DNA from: Streptococcaceae bacterium
GTDB taxonomy: Bacteria; Bacillota; Bacilli; Lactobacillales; Streptococcaceae
NCBI GenBank assembly: GCA_031279745.1
Contig: JAITHN010000088.1
Span: 1 to 6,508 of the forward strand
Direction of reading: 5' to 3'
DNA: 6,508 bases
The stretch's first letter is position 1; each line of letters opens with the position of its first letter. A program made the translations under genes and the position numbers. Below are positions 1 through 6,218 of this stretch, one piece after another. A model generated the notes under the pieces. The model was not told the origin of the DNA. It was given only the letters and a program-made list of their open reading frames with translations, and did no database searches.

Positions 1-2504
1 CTGCAGTCGTTTCAGGTGAAGTTTCAGGCGAAATAACTGTTGATGTTGTTCAAGTTTTTCAAAAGTTAAGTGGGGATAGGAACGACCAGGAAACAGAGAA
101 GAAGATCAAAACCTTTACAAAAGAAGTGAGCGATGTTTCTGAAAAAAGGATTTTCGACTTGACAACGGTTGCGAGCAATGAAGGAACCTACCGTCTGAAT
201 ACGACAATTAACGGAGTGAAGAAAACAACAGAATTCACTGTAATAGATGGAAGAACAGACCCGAGAAATGATGAGTTAGTTTTAAGAGATCCTAAACTAG
301 GGGTGTGCGAAGGCGGTCCAATTAATAACCTGCTCTCAACTTACAATCTAGAAATGTTTGGAAATCTAAGATTTGATGCGTACTGGAATGTGACAGAAAA
401 GTCTAAAGGAGTCTACAAACTAGATGCGGATACCCAAAACGCGCTAAATTATTGTAAAGAAAAAGGAGTCACTCCACTCGTTATTCTCAATGGGGATAAA
501 CCAAGTTTTTACACAAACCCTGAAGGGCTAAGAGCACCGACCACCTCTGAGGAATTGGAAGCATACAAGAAGTTTACAGAATTCGTTGTTAGAGAAGTGG
601 CAGCAATGGGGTTCAGACAAGCTGATTTTGAAATATGGAATGAATACGTCTACTATGATGGAAAAGACCAGAATACCAAGCGTTATGCGGATATTGTAAA
701 ATACTCAGCTCCTGCAATTAAAGCGATCAATCCAGAGTATAAGGTTGGGATCGGTTGTTCGGTAGCACTCGGGGCAACACCGAAAGCAGGCTATTCTTTC
801 CTTCATAACGTGCTAAAAGAGTTAACCGTTGCAAATGTACAAGGTTCCTTTGATGCGGTAACGTATCATGCCTATCCATATCAGCATAACTTCGATAAAA
901 ATACCGAACCGTCGTCTGTCATGACAACGGAGGCATGGGAGAAACTAGGGATAAACTTCGTTCACCAATCTAAGTATAATCAGGCGGATGCAGATGAAGA
1001 GCGCTTGGTTAGTTTACTCAATCATTTCTCTTTAAATGACAAGAAAATATGGATTACAGAAATGAGTCCACAAAAGCATGTGAAATATCCTGAGATGACA
1101 GAGGCTAAATTCATGAACACCTATGTAAAATGGTTGTTGGAAATGAAGTCGAGTCCGGTCGTTGAAAAGATTTATCTCTATCGCCAAAAGGATTCATATA
1201 ATTTAGAGCAACTTGCCGAGACCTCTATATCGAAAGAAGTCTTTGAAGATTATGGATTAGTTCGGAATGGGTCGGACAGATTAGGAGCGCTTTCAGCAAA
1301 ACCTCGTTATGTCGTACTTTACCATTTAATTCAAGCATTGAATGGTGCAGAGCCGATTTCACAATCAACTAGTGGGCAAGCGCCGACAACTGAAACGAAA
1401 CACGTTTATAAATTCGAAAAAGACGGTAAAGAAATGTCAGTGGACTGGAGTCAGGATATGAATCCGTTTGAGTTGAATTTCATTCATATCGCAGGTGGCG
1501 GAGAACCAACTTCATCGAGTACAAGTTTGTCGAATAGCAGCACTTCAATCACGACGGTTCCGTCGTCAAGTACAAGTTCATCAAGCAGTACAACAAGTAC
1601 GACGAAGCCGTCGACAAGCACAAGTTCATCGAGCAGTACAACAAGTACGACGAAGTCGTCGACAAGCACAAGTTCATCGAGCAGTAAAACAAGTACGACG
1701 AAACCGTCCACAAGCACAAGTTCATCGAGCAGCAGCACAACAAGTACGACGAAACCGTCCACAACAAGTAAGAACGCCTTAGTCGTCAAGGATCTAACGC
1801 TAAACTATGCAGGAATATTCACTCCTAGAGCAGCTGTAGTTACAGCGACAGATGTAAATGGAAGAGATATAACATCAAGCGTTTATGCACAAAACTGGCC
1901 TAACCTTTGGCAAAATGGGGAATACACGATTACGTATGCAGTTTGGGATGGTTCCAAGACAGCGACGGCAAAGGCTAAAGTAACGGTAAAAGCAACATTG
2001 CCTACTGCAATAATTAGCGGCGTGAAAACCCAAGTTTATTCAGGGATGAAAAAAAATGTACAGCCCATTGTAAAAATCGGTTCTTCAAAACTCAAGTTGA
2101 ACAAAGATTATAAACTCAGTTATCAAAATAATGTTGGCGTTGGAAAAGCAAGCGTTCAGATTATAGGGATTAACGGAGTCATTGGGAAGAAAAAAATAAG
2201 CTATACTATTCTTCCAAAGTCAACCAAGCTTACATCGGTTAAGGTAAAGAAGGGGAGTGCTCAACTGGGTTGGAAAAAAGTGACCACAAAACCAAAAGTT
2301 TCAGGGTACACGATTCGTTATAGAGCAGTTGGCACAAAAAAATGGAAGACAGTCAGTCTTTCAATGACTTCAAAATCGAAGACTGTGAAAAACTTGAAAA
2401 AAGGGAAAAAATACGAATTTTCTATTTCAACCAAGGTAAAGGTAGCTGGAAAACTGTACACCTCGTCTTGGTCAAAACAAGACAAATCACAAAAAGTGAA
2501 GTAA
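1..2504 (+). CDS. Multidomain surface glycoside hydrolase, GH39-like (5'-partial)
   Basis: Secreted or surface retaining glycosidase by inference; substrate unknown. The frame is read from base 3 and has no stop back to the left edge, so the GTG at 126 is internal and the signal peptide lies outside. Residues are counted from base 3 (833 visible). Residues 1-85 look like a small beta-sandwich. Residues 93-426 are a clan GH-A barrel: FEIWNE gives acid/base Glu214 (642-644), TYHAYPY has His289, and KIWITE gives nucleophile Glu353 (1059-1061). A beta-rich tail (427-497) resembles that of GH39 xylosidases. Then come a Ser/Thr linker (502-590), a DUF5011/Ig-like module (592-663), a YSGMKKNVQP-type module (664-738) and a Lys-rich fibronectin-III-like end (739-833). 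No LPXTG or terminal membrane helix is present. It is followed by a terminator, then the EPS operon. GH5 or another GH-A family is the alternative; the clan is surer than the family. Confidence 0.82.
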   Translation, partial: AVVSGEVSGEITVDVVQVFQKLSGDRNDQETEKKIKTFTKEVSDVSEKRIFDLTTVASNEGTYRLNTTINGVKKTTEFTVIDGRTDPRNDELVLRDPKLGVCEGGPINNLLSTYNLEMFGNLRFDAYWNVTEKSKGVYKLDADTQNALNYCKEKGVTPLVILNGDKPSFYTNPEGLRAPTTSEELEAYKKFTEFVVREVAAMGFRQADFEIWNEYVYYDGKDQNTKRYADIVKYSAPAIKAINPEYKVGIGCSVALGATPKAGYSFLHNVLKELTVANVQGSFDAVTYHAYPYQHNFDKNTEPSSVMTTEAWEKLGINFVHQSKYNQADADEERLVSLLNHFSLNDKKIWITEMSPQKHVKYPEMTEAKFMNTYVKWLLEMKSSPVVEKIYLYRQKDSYNLEQLAETSISKEVFEDYGLVRNGSDRLGALSAKPRYVVLYHLIQALNGAEPISQSTSGQAPTTETKHVYKFEKDGKEMSVDWSQDMNPFELNFIHIAGGGEPTSSSTSLSNSSTSITTVPSSSTSSSSSTTSTTKPSTSTSSSSSTTSTTKSSTSTSSSSSKTSTTKPSTSTSSSSSSTTSTTKPSTTSKNALVVKDLTLNYAGIFTPRAAVVTATDVNGRDITSSVYAQNWPNLWQNGEYTITYAVWDGSKTATAKAKVTVKATLPTAIISGVKTQVYSGMKKNVQPIVKIGSSKLKLNKDYKLSYQNNVGVGKASVQIIGINGVIGKKKISYTILPKSTKLTSVKVKKGSAQLGWKKVTTKPKVSGYTIRYRAVGTKKWKTVSLSMTSKSKTVKNLKKGKKYEFSISTKVKVAGKLYTSSWSKQDKSQKVK
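1560..1754 (+). repeat. Four tandem 48-51 bp repeats encoding Ser/Thr linker
   Basis: Four direct, in-frame repeats start at 1560, 1608, 1656 and 1704; the first three are 48 bp and the last is 51 bp because of one extra AGC codon. The encoded unit is close to PSTSTSSSSSTTSTTK. By eye, units 2 and 3 differ at only 3 of 48 positions, as do units 1 and 2. They form most of the flexible linker (about 1506-1772) between the catalytic part and the C-terminal modules. Such linkers are often extended spacers and may be O-glycosylated. The unit length is a multiple of three, so copy number could change by slippage or recombination without breaking the frame. Confidence 0.93.
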
Positions 2505-2524
2505 ATTAGCTTTAATCATTAATT

Positions 2525-2568
2525 ATTGCGTGGTGCCCACGGAGATATTGTTGGCGCCACGCAATTTT
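2525..2568 (+). terminator. Rho-independent terminator after the glycoside hydrolase gene
   Basis: A 13-bp stem with one G-T wobble is formed by 2525-2537 (ATTGCGTGGTGCC) and 2553-2565 (GGCGCCACGCAAT), with a 15-nt loop, and the 3' arm runs directly into a short T tract (2565-2568). It begins 20 bases after the stop codon of the hydrolase, so it should end that transcript and separate it from the glycosyltransferase operon. The T tract is short, so termination may be incomplete. Confidence 0.85.
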
Positions 2569-2583
2569 AGATTTCTGGGAACA

Positions 2584-2595
2584 AATCTGCAGATT
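2584..2595. other. 12-bp perfect palindrome in the intergenic region
   Basis: AATCTGCAGATT is a perfect inverted repeat with no spacer, about 55 bases upstream of the candidate -10 box of the operon. Symmetry does not extend beyond 12 bp. It could be a dimeric regulator site or chance; there is no family-specific match that I recognise. Confidence 0.25.
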
Positions 2596-2624
2596 GTATG
2601 AGGGAATATAGAGAAATTTAAGAA

Positions 2625-2655
2625 TTCGTTTTTCATCTCTATTTAATGGTAGAAT
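2625..2655 (+). promoter_or_regulatory. Candidate sigma-A promoter of the EPS operon
   Basis: TAGAAT at 2650-2655 matches the -10 consensus TATAAT at five of six positions. A -35 element is poor: TTCGTT (2625-2630, spacer 19) or GTTTTT (2628-2633, spacer 16). The position fits, downstream of the terminator and 42 bases before the chosen start codon, giving a leader of roughly 35 nt. The weak -35 suggests low basal activity or activator dependence, which is inference. Confidence 0.4.
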
Positions 2656-2684
2656 AAGAGCATAAGTTAATAGCGCTAGATTCG

Positions 2685-2690
2685 AAAGGA
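2685..2690 (+). promoter_or_regulatory. Ribosome binding site that selects the GT2 start at 2698
   Basis: AAAGGA lies 7 nt before the ATG at 2698 but only 1 nt before the in-frame ATG at 2692. Normal spacing therefore favours 2698, making the protein two residues shorter than the longest frame. Confidence 0.65.
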
Positions 2691-2697
2691 AATGGAA

Positions 2698-3642
2698 ATG
2701 GACAAACAGAAACCCGTATTTTCAATAGTAATCCCTCATAAAAATAATGTTGAGGGATTGGAGCGGCTCTTTTTGAGCATACCTGAAACAAGAAGTTACC
2801 AAATCATTGTGGTTGATGATGGATCGAACGAAGAAAATATGGAACGTCTAAAAAAGCTGATCTCATCCGTTTCTCCAACTCGTACGATCGAACTCTATGA
2901 GAATCTTGGTTCTGCGAAAGGCGCGGGGGCAGCAAGAAATACAGGATTAAAACATGTTCGTGGTGAATGGTTGCTCTTTGCAGATTCAGACGATTATTTC
3001 ACGAAAGAATTTGAAGAACACATCCTGTCTTATATAGATACGGATGCAGACCAGATTATGTTTACGCCAACAAGTTTGGATGTGGCAACAGGTGAACTTA
3101 GCGATCGTCATGTTTTTTTTCAGGAGTTGATTCAACAGTATTTAGATAATCCAAGCCAAGAGGCACTCGACCAGTTGATTGTTCACAACGTCACCGTTTG
3201 GAGCAAGTTATACCGAGTGTCTATGATTATAGAAAATCAGATTACATTTGACGAAGTATTTGTTTCAAATGATGTCATGTTTTCAGTAAAAGCGAGCGTT
3301 GCTTCGTCCAAAATTCTTGTAACAGACAAAGTGATCTATACTGTGACTAGAAATTCTAACTCGTTGACCACGAATACAAGTGTCACAACCTTTTGGACAC
3401 GATATACCGTCTTTAAGGAAAGGTATAAATTCCTTCAAAAAGCATATGGACAAGAGTTTAACAGATTGAACTTGGATTTTTTTGTTCTCATTCGTGTTAT
3501 TCTGAGCAACAAGTATGGGGTAAAAGTTTTGCTTCAATTCCTTTTTGATGTGAAGAAAGAAGGAATGAAATGGGGATTGAAAAAAATAGTCCGTCTCAGT
3601 AATTTTAAGAAATTAAATTTTAAAACAAAGTATAAATTTTAG
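2698..3642 (+). CDS. Family 2 glycosyltransferase (GT-A fold)
   Basis: Probably adds a sugar from a nucleotide-sugar donor to the lipid-linked repeat unit of the polysaccharide, on the cytoplasmic face of the membrane; donor and acceptor are unknown. The 314-residue product opens with the GT2 pattern FSIVIPHKNN (8-17). VVDDGS follows (Asp40-Asp41, nucleotide binding), then AGAARNTGL (76-84), and ADSDD (95-99) supplies the metal-binding DxD-type motif. SNDVMF (190-195) stands where many relatives carry the catalytic-base ED motif, with Asp192 retained. The last 30 residues are rich in Lys, Arg and aromatics, which suits peripheral membrane attachment. The start at 2698 is chosen over 2692 by the ribosome binding site. 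It is the first gene of the operon; its TAG stop overlaps the Shine-Dalgarno of the next gene. Confidence 0.9.
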   Translation: MDKQKPVFSIVIPHKNNVEGLERLFLSIPETRSYQIIVVDDGSNEENMERLKKLISSVSPTRTIELYENLGSAKGAGAARNTGLKHVRGEWLLFADSDDYFTKEFEEHILSYIDTDADQIMFTPTSLDVATGELSDRHVFFQELIQQYLDNPSQEALDQLIVHNVTVWSKLYRVSMIIENQITFDEVFVSNDVMFSVKASVASSKILVTDKVIYTVTRNSNSLTTNTSVTTFWTRYTVFKERYKFLQKAYGQEFNRLNLDFFVLIRVILSNKYGVKVLLQFLFDVKKEGMKWGLKKIVRLSNFKKLNFKTKYKF

Positions 3643-3646
3643 GAGG
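3641..3646 (+). promoter_or_regulatory. AGGAGG ribosome binding site overlapping the GT2 stop codon
   Basis: A perfect AGGAGG shares two bases with the TAG stop at 3640-3642 and lies 4 nt before the ATG at 3651. This arrangement favours handover of ribosomes from the GT2 gene to the GT4 gene. Confidence 0.8.
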
Positions 3647-3650
3647 TTGC

Positions 3651-4712
3651 ATGAAGATTGATGTTATGACTGGTCACATCGGAGGAAGAGGTGGAGTCCA
3701 AGTTGTGATTGATGCTTGGTGGGAGAATCTAAGTGAGGAATACGACCTTCGTTTTCTAGCGCCTGCAGGTTTATCAGAGGATTCTTGGACGGAAAAATAT
3801 CCAAATCGTGAGGTGAAAAGCTATACACATCTTCCGCGGCCGATAAGAATGTTAGCGACTGTTTGGAGTTTGTACCGATATATGGCAACGACGAATTCAG
3901 ATCTTGTAATTGTTGAAAATTTCAAGATGGTGCCGCAACTCATGTTCTGGAAGAAAGTTCTTCAGAAAGAAATAAAAGTGGTTTCATGGATGCATCAAAC
4001 CCTTCACTTGGAAAATATGGCACCTAGGTTGAAAAATGCAGATGCTCACCTCGCCATTGCAAGCGGAATTAAAGAACAGTTGTTGGAAGTTGGAGTGCCA
4101 GAAGAGAGCATCTATTTGATTTACAATCCAATGAAAGAGACAAGCCAGATTATTCCGAGAACGAGTAACGGGGTGAAACGCTTTATTTATGTAGGCCGTG
4201 GAATGCTTCATGGACAAAAGAATATGAGTGAGCTGTTTGACGCATTGGCGTTACTTCAAAGTCCTGATTGGGTTTTAGAATTATACGGAGTTTCAGCAGA
4301 GGAAAATCCAGAGTTGCTTTCCTATTTGGAATCAAAAGGTATTGAGAAGCATGTTGTTTTTAAGGGATGGGTCTCCTCTCCATTTGACAATATGGGATCA
4401 GCTGATGTACTTGTTCTAACCAGTAAATTTGAAGGTTTTGGCCTCGTCCTTTTGGAAGCCATTCAGCGAGGAGTTCCTGTAATCTCGAGCGATATAAAGG
4501 TTGGCCCTAGAGACTTCGTTCAAGAAAAAGTGAATGGCTATCTTTATGAACCAGGGAATATCAAAGAATTAGCAGGGAAATTAAGTTCAATCCTCGATGG
4601 AGAACATGATTTTCCAGTTGAAGACATGAAAAAATCGGTTGAAAAGTTTGCAGAAGATCGTTATTTTATAAAGGTAAAAAACACTTTAGAAGCAATTGTA
4701 AAGGGGAAGTGA
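3651..4712 (+). CDS. Family 4 glycosyltransferase (GT-B fold)
   Basis: A retaining-type GT4 transferase that likely adds another sugar to the lipid-linked repeat unit in the cytoplasm; the sugar is unknown. The product is 353 residues, normal for a compact GT4. The N-terminal Rossmann half begins with the glycine-rich loop GHIGGRGGV (8-16), the acceptor-side motif of the family. A possible second-domain start is FIYVGRG near residue 178. The C-terminal half has the diagnostic E-x7-E donor-binding motif, EGFGLVLLE (Glu261 and Glu269), followed by VPVISSDIKVGPRDFV, a common Gram-positive variant of the nucleotide-phosphate loop. There is no membrane helix. It sits 8 nt after the GT2 gene and 1 nt before the next gene, so co-translation is likely. 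The overall pattern recalls LPS or EPS galactosyl- and glucosyltransferases, but specificity cannot be read from the motifs. Confidence 0.92.
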   Translation: MKIDVMTGHIGGRGGVQVVIDAWWENLSEEYDLRFLAPAGLSEDSWTEKYPNREVKSYTHLPRPIRMLATVWSLYRYMATTNSDLVIVENFKMVPQLMFWKKVLQKEIKVVSWMHQTLHLENMAPRLKNADAHLAIASGIKEQLLEVGVPEESIYLIYNPMKETSQIIPRTSNGVKRFIYVGRGMLHGQKNMSELFDALALLQSPDWVLELYGVSAEENPELLSYLESKGIEKHVVFKGWVSSPFDNMGSADVLVLTSKFEGFGLVLLEAIQRGVPVISSDIKVGPRDFVQEKVNGYLYEPGNIKELAGKLSSILDGEHDFPVEDMKKSVEKFAEDRYFIKVKNTLEAIVKGK

Positions 4713-4713
4713 A

Positions 4714-5289
4714 ATGGGAAGTTTTAAAGAAAACTTAGAAGCAATAAAGAAGAGCTGGATATGGATTCTCGTCATTGTTGTCTTATTTACGTTGGCAGGA
4801 GTCTTTCTTGCAAAGTCGAAGACAGAAACGTATTATTCGACAAAAATTGAGTATGCAATCAAAAACGAAGCGACAGAGGATGCACAGAAAGAGTCTCTAA
4901 CCGTTCAAAGTTCTTCCTATGTAACCTTGTTGAAATCAAGGGCTCTTGGGGAGGATGTGTCAAAATCTCTTTCCAAAGAAGGACTTACGCTAACTGCTGC
5001 TGCAGTTTCAGGAACTATCAATGCGGTCAGTCTTCCAGATTCGAATATATTTGAGTTTTCGGTTGCATTAGGTTCAAGAGAAAATGTACAAAAATTAGCA
5101 AATGTAGTCGATCAAGATTTTTCTAAGAAAGTGACCAGCATCTGGGGATATAACAATATTCTTAGGTTGACGAAAGATTTGAATTCAACAACAACCGAAG
5201 TGAAAAAAAGCGGGAATATCTATGCTATCGCAGCAGGAGTTATCGGCCTAGTCGTCGGGTTTGTCGTTGCAATCTTGAGAAAAAAATAG
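4714..5289 (+). CDS. Wzz-like polysaccharide co-polymerase, first of two
   Basis: Probable chain-length regulator of the Wzz/CpsC/YveK type: a membrane protein with a large extracytoplasmic loop that works with the polymerase. The 191-residue product has a cytoplasmic N-terminus, TM1 at about 14-33, a polar alpha/beta loop (34-166) and TM2 at about 168-188, ending in LRKK. This two-helix layout is the family hallmark. There is no Walker motif or tyrosine cluster, so no fused kinase. Oddly, the proline-rich segment that usually precedes TM2 is absent: the sequence before it is NSTTTEVKKSG. The cytoplasmic tail is only a few residues, too short for the kinase-activating tail known from CapA-type proteins. 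An AAGGGG site (4701-4706) lies 7 nt before the ATG, inside the end of the GT4 gene. Assignment rests mainly on topology and context; sequence similarity is modest. Confidence 0.75.
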   Translation: MGSFKENLEAIKKSWIWILVIVVLFTLAGVFLAKSKTETYYSTKIEYAIKNEATEDAQKESLTVQSSSYVTLLKSRALGEDVSKSLSKEGLTLTAAAVSGTINAVSLPDSNIFEFSVALGSRENVQKLANVVDQDFSKKVTSIWGYNNILRLTKDLNSTTTEVKKSGNIYAIAAGVIGLVVGFVVAILRKK

Positions 5290-5293
5290 GAGG
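5288..5293 (+). promoter_or_regulatory. AGGAGG ribosome binding site supporting a TTG start
   Basis: A perfect AGGAGG overlaps the TAG stop of the preceding gene (5287-5289) and lies 8 nt before TTG at 5302. It decides the start of the second Wzz-like gene: no ATG is available near this position in the frame, and the TTG gives the expected cytoplasmic N-terminus before TM1. Confidence 0.8.
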
Positions 5294-5301
5294 ATACAGT
5301 C

Positions 5302-5910
5302 TTGGAAGAAAGGATTTCCTATGCCAAACTGCTTTATAACGCCTCCAAAAGATGGTGGCTATGCCTCCTTTTTGTGGCTTTAGGTACATCAGCCGCCTTT
5401 GTCCTATCAAAAGATTTTCATAAAACACAGTATATAGCTGTCAATGAATATGTGATTGAAGGGGGTTTAAATCAAGATTTACGCATCTTGTTAAAATCGT
5501 ACGAAACTTTAACAAAGACAGATTATTTGAGCCAGCAAGTTGCTGCCGAGACGCGTAAAGAGGAGTCGCACCTAACTCCAGAAGTGATTCAGGAGAACAC
5601 AAAATTTCGATTGATGGACAAGAGTTCGCTCCTGTTTTCTATCTCCTATACTTCAACAAACAAAACGGAAGCAGAAGAGATTTCTAAACTTGTAAACAAA
5701 GTCCTGTTAGCGGAACAGAAAGAAGTCTTTCGCACAAACTCCATTCGTCTTTTGATTGCATCAGGCAAACAATTGATTGAAGTTGCACCAAAGAGAAGCA
5801 TGGATTATCTAACTGGTGCATTCCTAGGATTTGTTGCATTTGTCGTCGTCCTATTCTTTCTTCCTTTTAAAGTGAAAACAATGCATAGAAGAGAGAGGGT
5901 GAAGGAATGA
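5302..5910 (+). CDS. Wzz-like polysaccharide co-polymerase, second of two (TTG start)
   Basis: A second probable chain-length determinant. The 202-residue product starts EERISYAKLLYNASKRWW, a Wzz-domain style N-terminus. TM1 is at about 19-36, the extracytoplasmic loop at 37-165 and TM2 at about 168-189, followed by a basic tail of about 13 residues (KVKTMHRRERVKE). It is not a close duplicate of its neighbour: size and topology match but the loops look unrelated by eye. As in the neighbour, the proline-rich motif before TM2 is reduced, here to a single proline in VAPKR (161-165). No kinase domain is fused. The longer basic tail is the better candidate for touching a separate cytoplasmic kinase, which is inference. 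The gene follows 12 nt after the first Wzz-like gene, and its TGA overlaps the next ATG (ATGA). A TTG start with a perfect Shine-Dalgarno may set its level below that of its neighbour. Confidence 0.75.
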   Translation: MEERISYAKLLYNASKRWWLCLLFVALGTSAAFVLSKDFHKTQYIAVNEYVIEGGLNQDLRILLKSYETLTKTDYLSQQVAAETRKEESHLTPEVIQENTKFRLMDKSSLLFSISYTSTNKTEAEEISKLVNKVLLAEQKEVFRTNSIRLLIASGKQLIEVAPKRSMDYLTGAFLGFVAFVVVLFFLPFKVKTMHRRERVKE

Positions 5911-6206
5911 ATGCCTTATTTGAATTCGTCACCTTCTCATTCCCGAAAGCAGGGACAACCGTTGCAGGATTAGGGCTCACGCTAAATTTAATCCTGTTTG
6001 CAATCATCCTCTTATGGAATTTCCGTTATTTGCCTACCATAATTGATGAAATCCCTTACTTTTCCCTTCCATACGTGATTTTATTAGGACTTGGTTTAGG
6101 GTCGATTCTGTTAAATGTTGGCGAAAAATCGATTGAAAACTTTTGGCTTGCGGGGAATTTTATTATTTTAGCAAGCCCTCTATCAATGGTTGCGCTATTC
6201 AAATAA
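5907..6206 (+). CDS. N-terminal part of Wzy-like polymerase, ended by TAA
   Basis: The 99-residue product is mostly hydrophobic, with three likely membrane helices at about 18-37 (LGLTLNLILFAIILLW), 52-70 and 82-98. Its position last after two Wzz-like genes, and its hydrophobic character, suit an O-antigen polymerase/ligase (Wzy-like) protein, which joins repeat units on the outer face of the membrane. Such proteins normally have ten or more helices and around 400 residues, so 99 is far too short. The ATG overlaps the preceding TGA (ATGA); GAGAGGG at 5893-5899 lies 7 nt upstream, while a GAAGGA directly abuts the ATG. The frame stays open after the TAA, so this is best read as the first piece of an interrupted gene rather than a complete small membrane protein. 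Confidence 0.7.
   Translation: MNALFEFVTFSFPKAGTTVAGLGLTLNLILFAIILLWNFRYLPTIIDEIPYFSLPYVILLGLGLGSILLNVGEKSIENFWLAGNFIILASPLSMVALFK
6204..6206 (+). other. In-frame TAA interrupting the polymerase gene
   Basis: The codons around it read TTC AAA TAA CCG CTA GAA. The reading frame that starts at 5907 continues without any other stop to the right edge of the window. One base change could turn this TAA into CAA, AAA or GAA, restoring a continuous membrane protein. Confidence 0.9.
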
Positions 6207-6218
6207 CCGCTAGAACGG

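Noticed and set aside
1..6. PstI-type CTGCAG at the extreme left edge as a sign of a cloned fragment end
   Set aside because: The same hexamer occurs elsewhere in the window (near 2587, 3763 and 5001) and the right edge is not a matching site, so nothing can be concluded.
1560..1754. Regularly spaced repeats as a possible CRISPR array
   Set aside because: The units are contiguous without unique spacers and lie in frame inside a coding region.
1484..1789. Open frames on both strands across the Ser/Thr linker (101, 95 and 72 codons)
   Set aside because: They are by-products of the 48-bp repeat, whose length is a multiple of three and which lacks stops in several frames. Their products are low-complexity (Leu/Val/Asp or Arg/Gln/Val) and have no ribosome site.
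2671..2678. 8-bp palindrome TAGCGCTA in the leader of the GT2 gene
   Set aside because: It is short and likely to be chance; a similar CTAGCGCTAG occurs inside coding sequence near 6435.
2692..2697. ATG at 2692 as start of the GT2 gene
   Set aside because: It is only 1 nt from the ribosome binding site AAAGGA; the ATG at 2698 has normal spacing.
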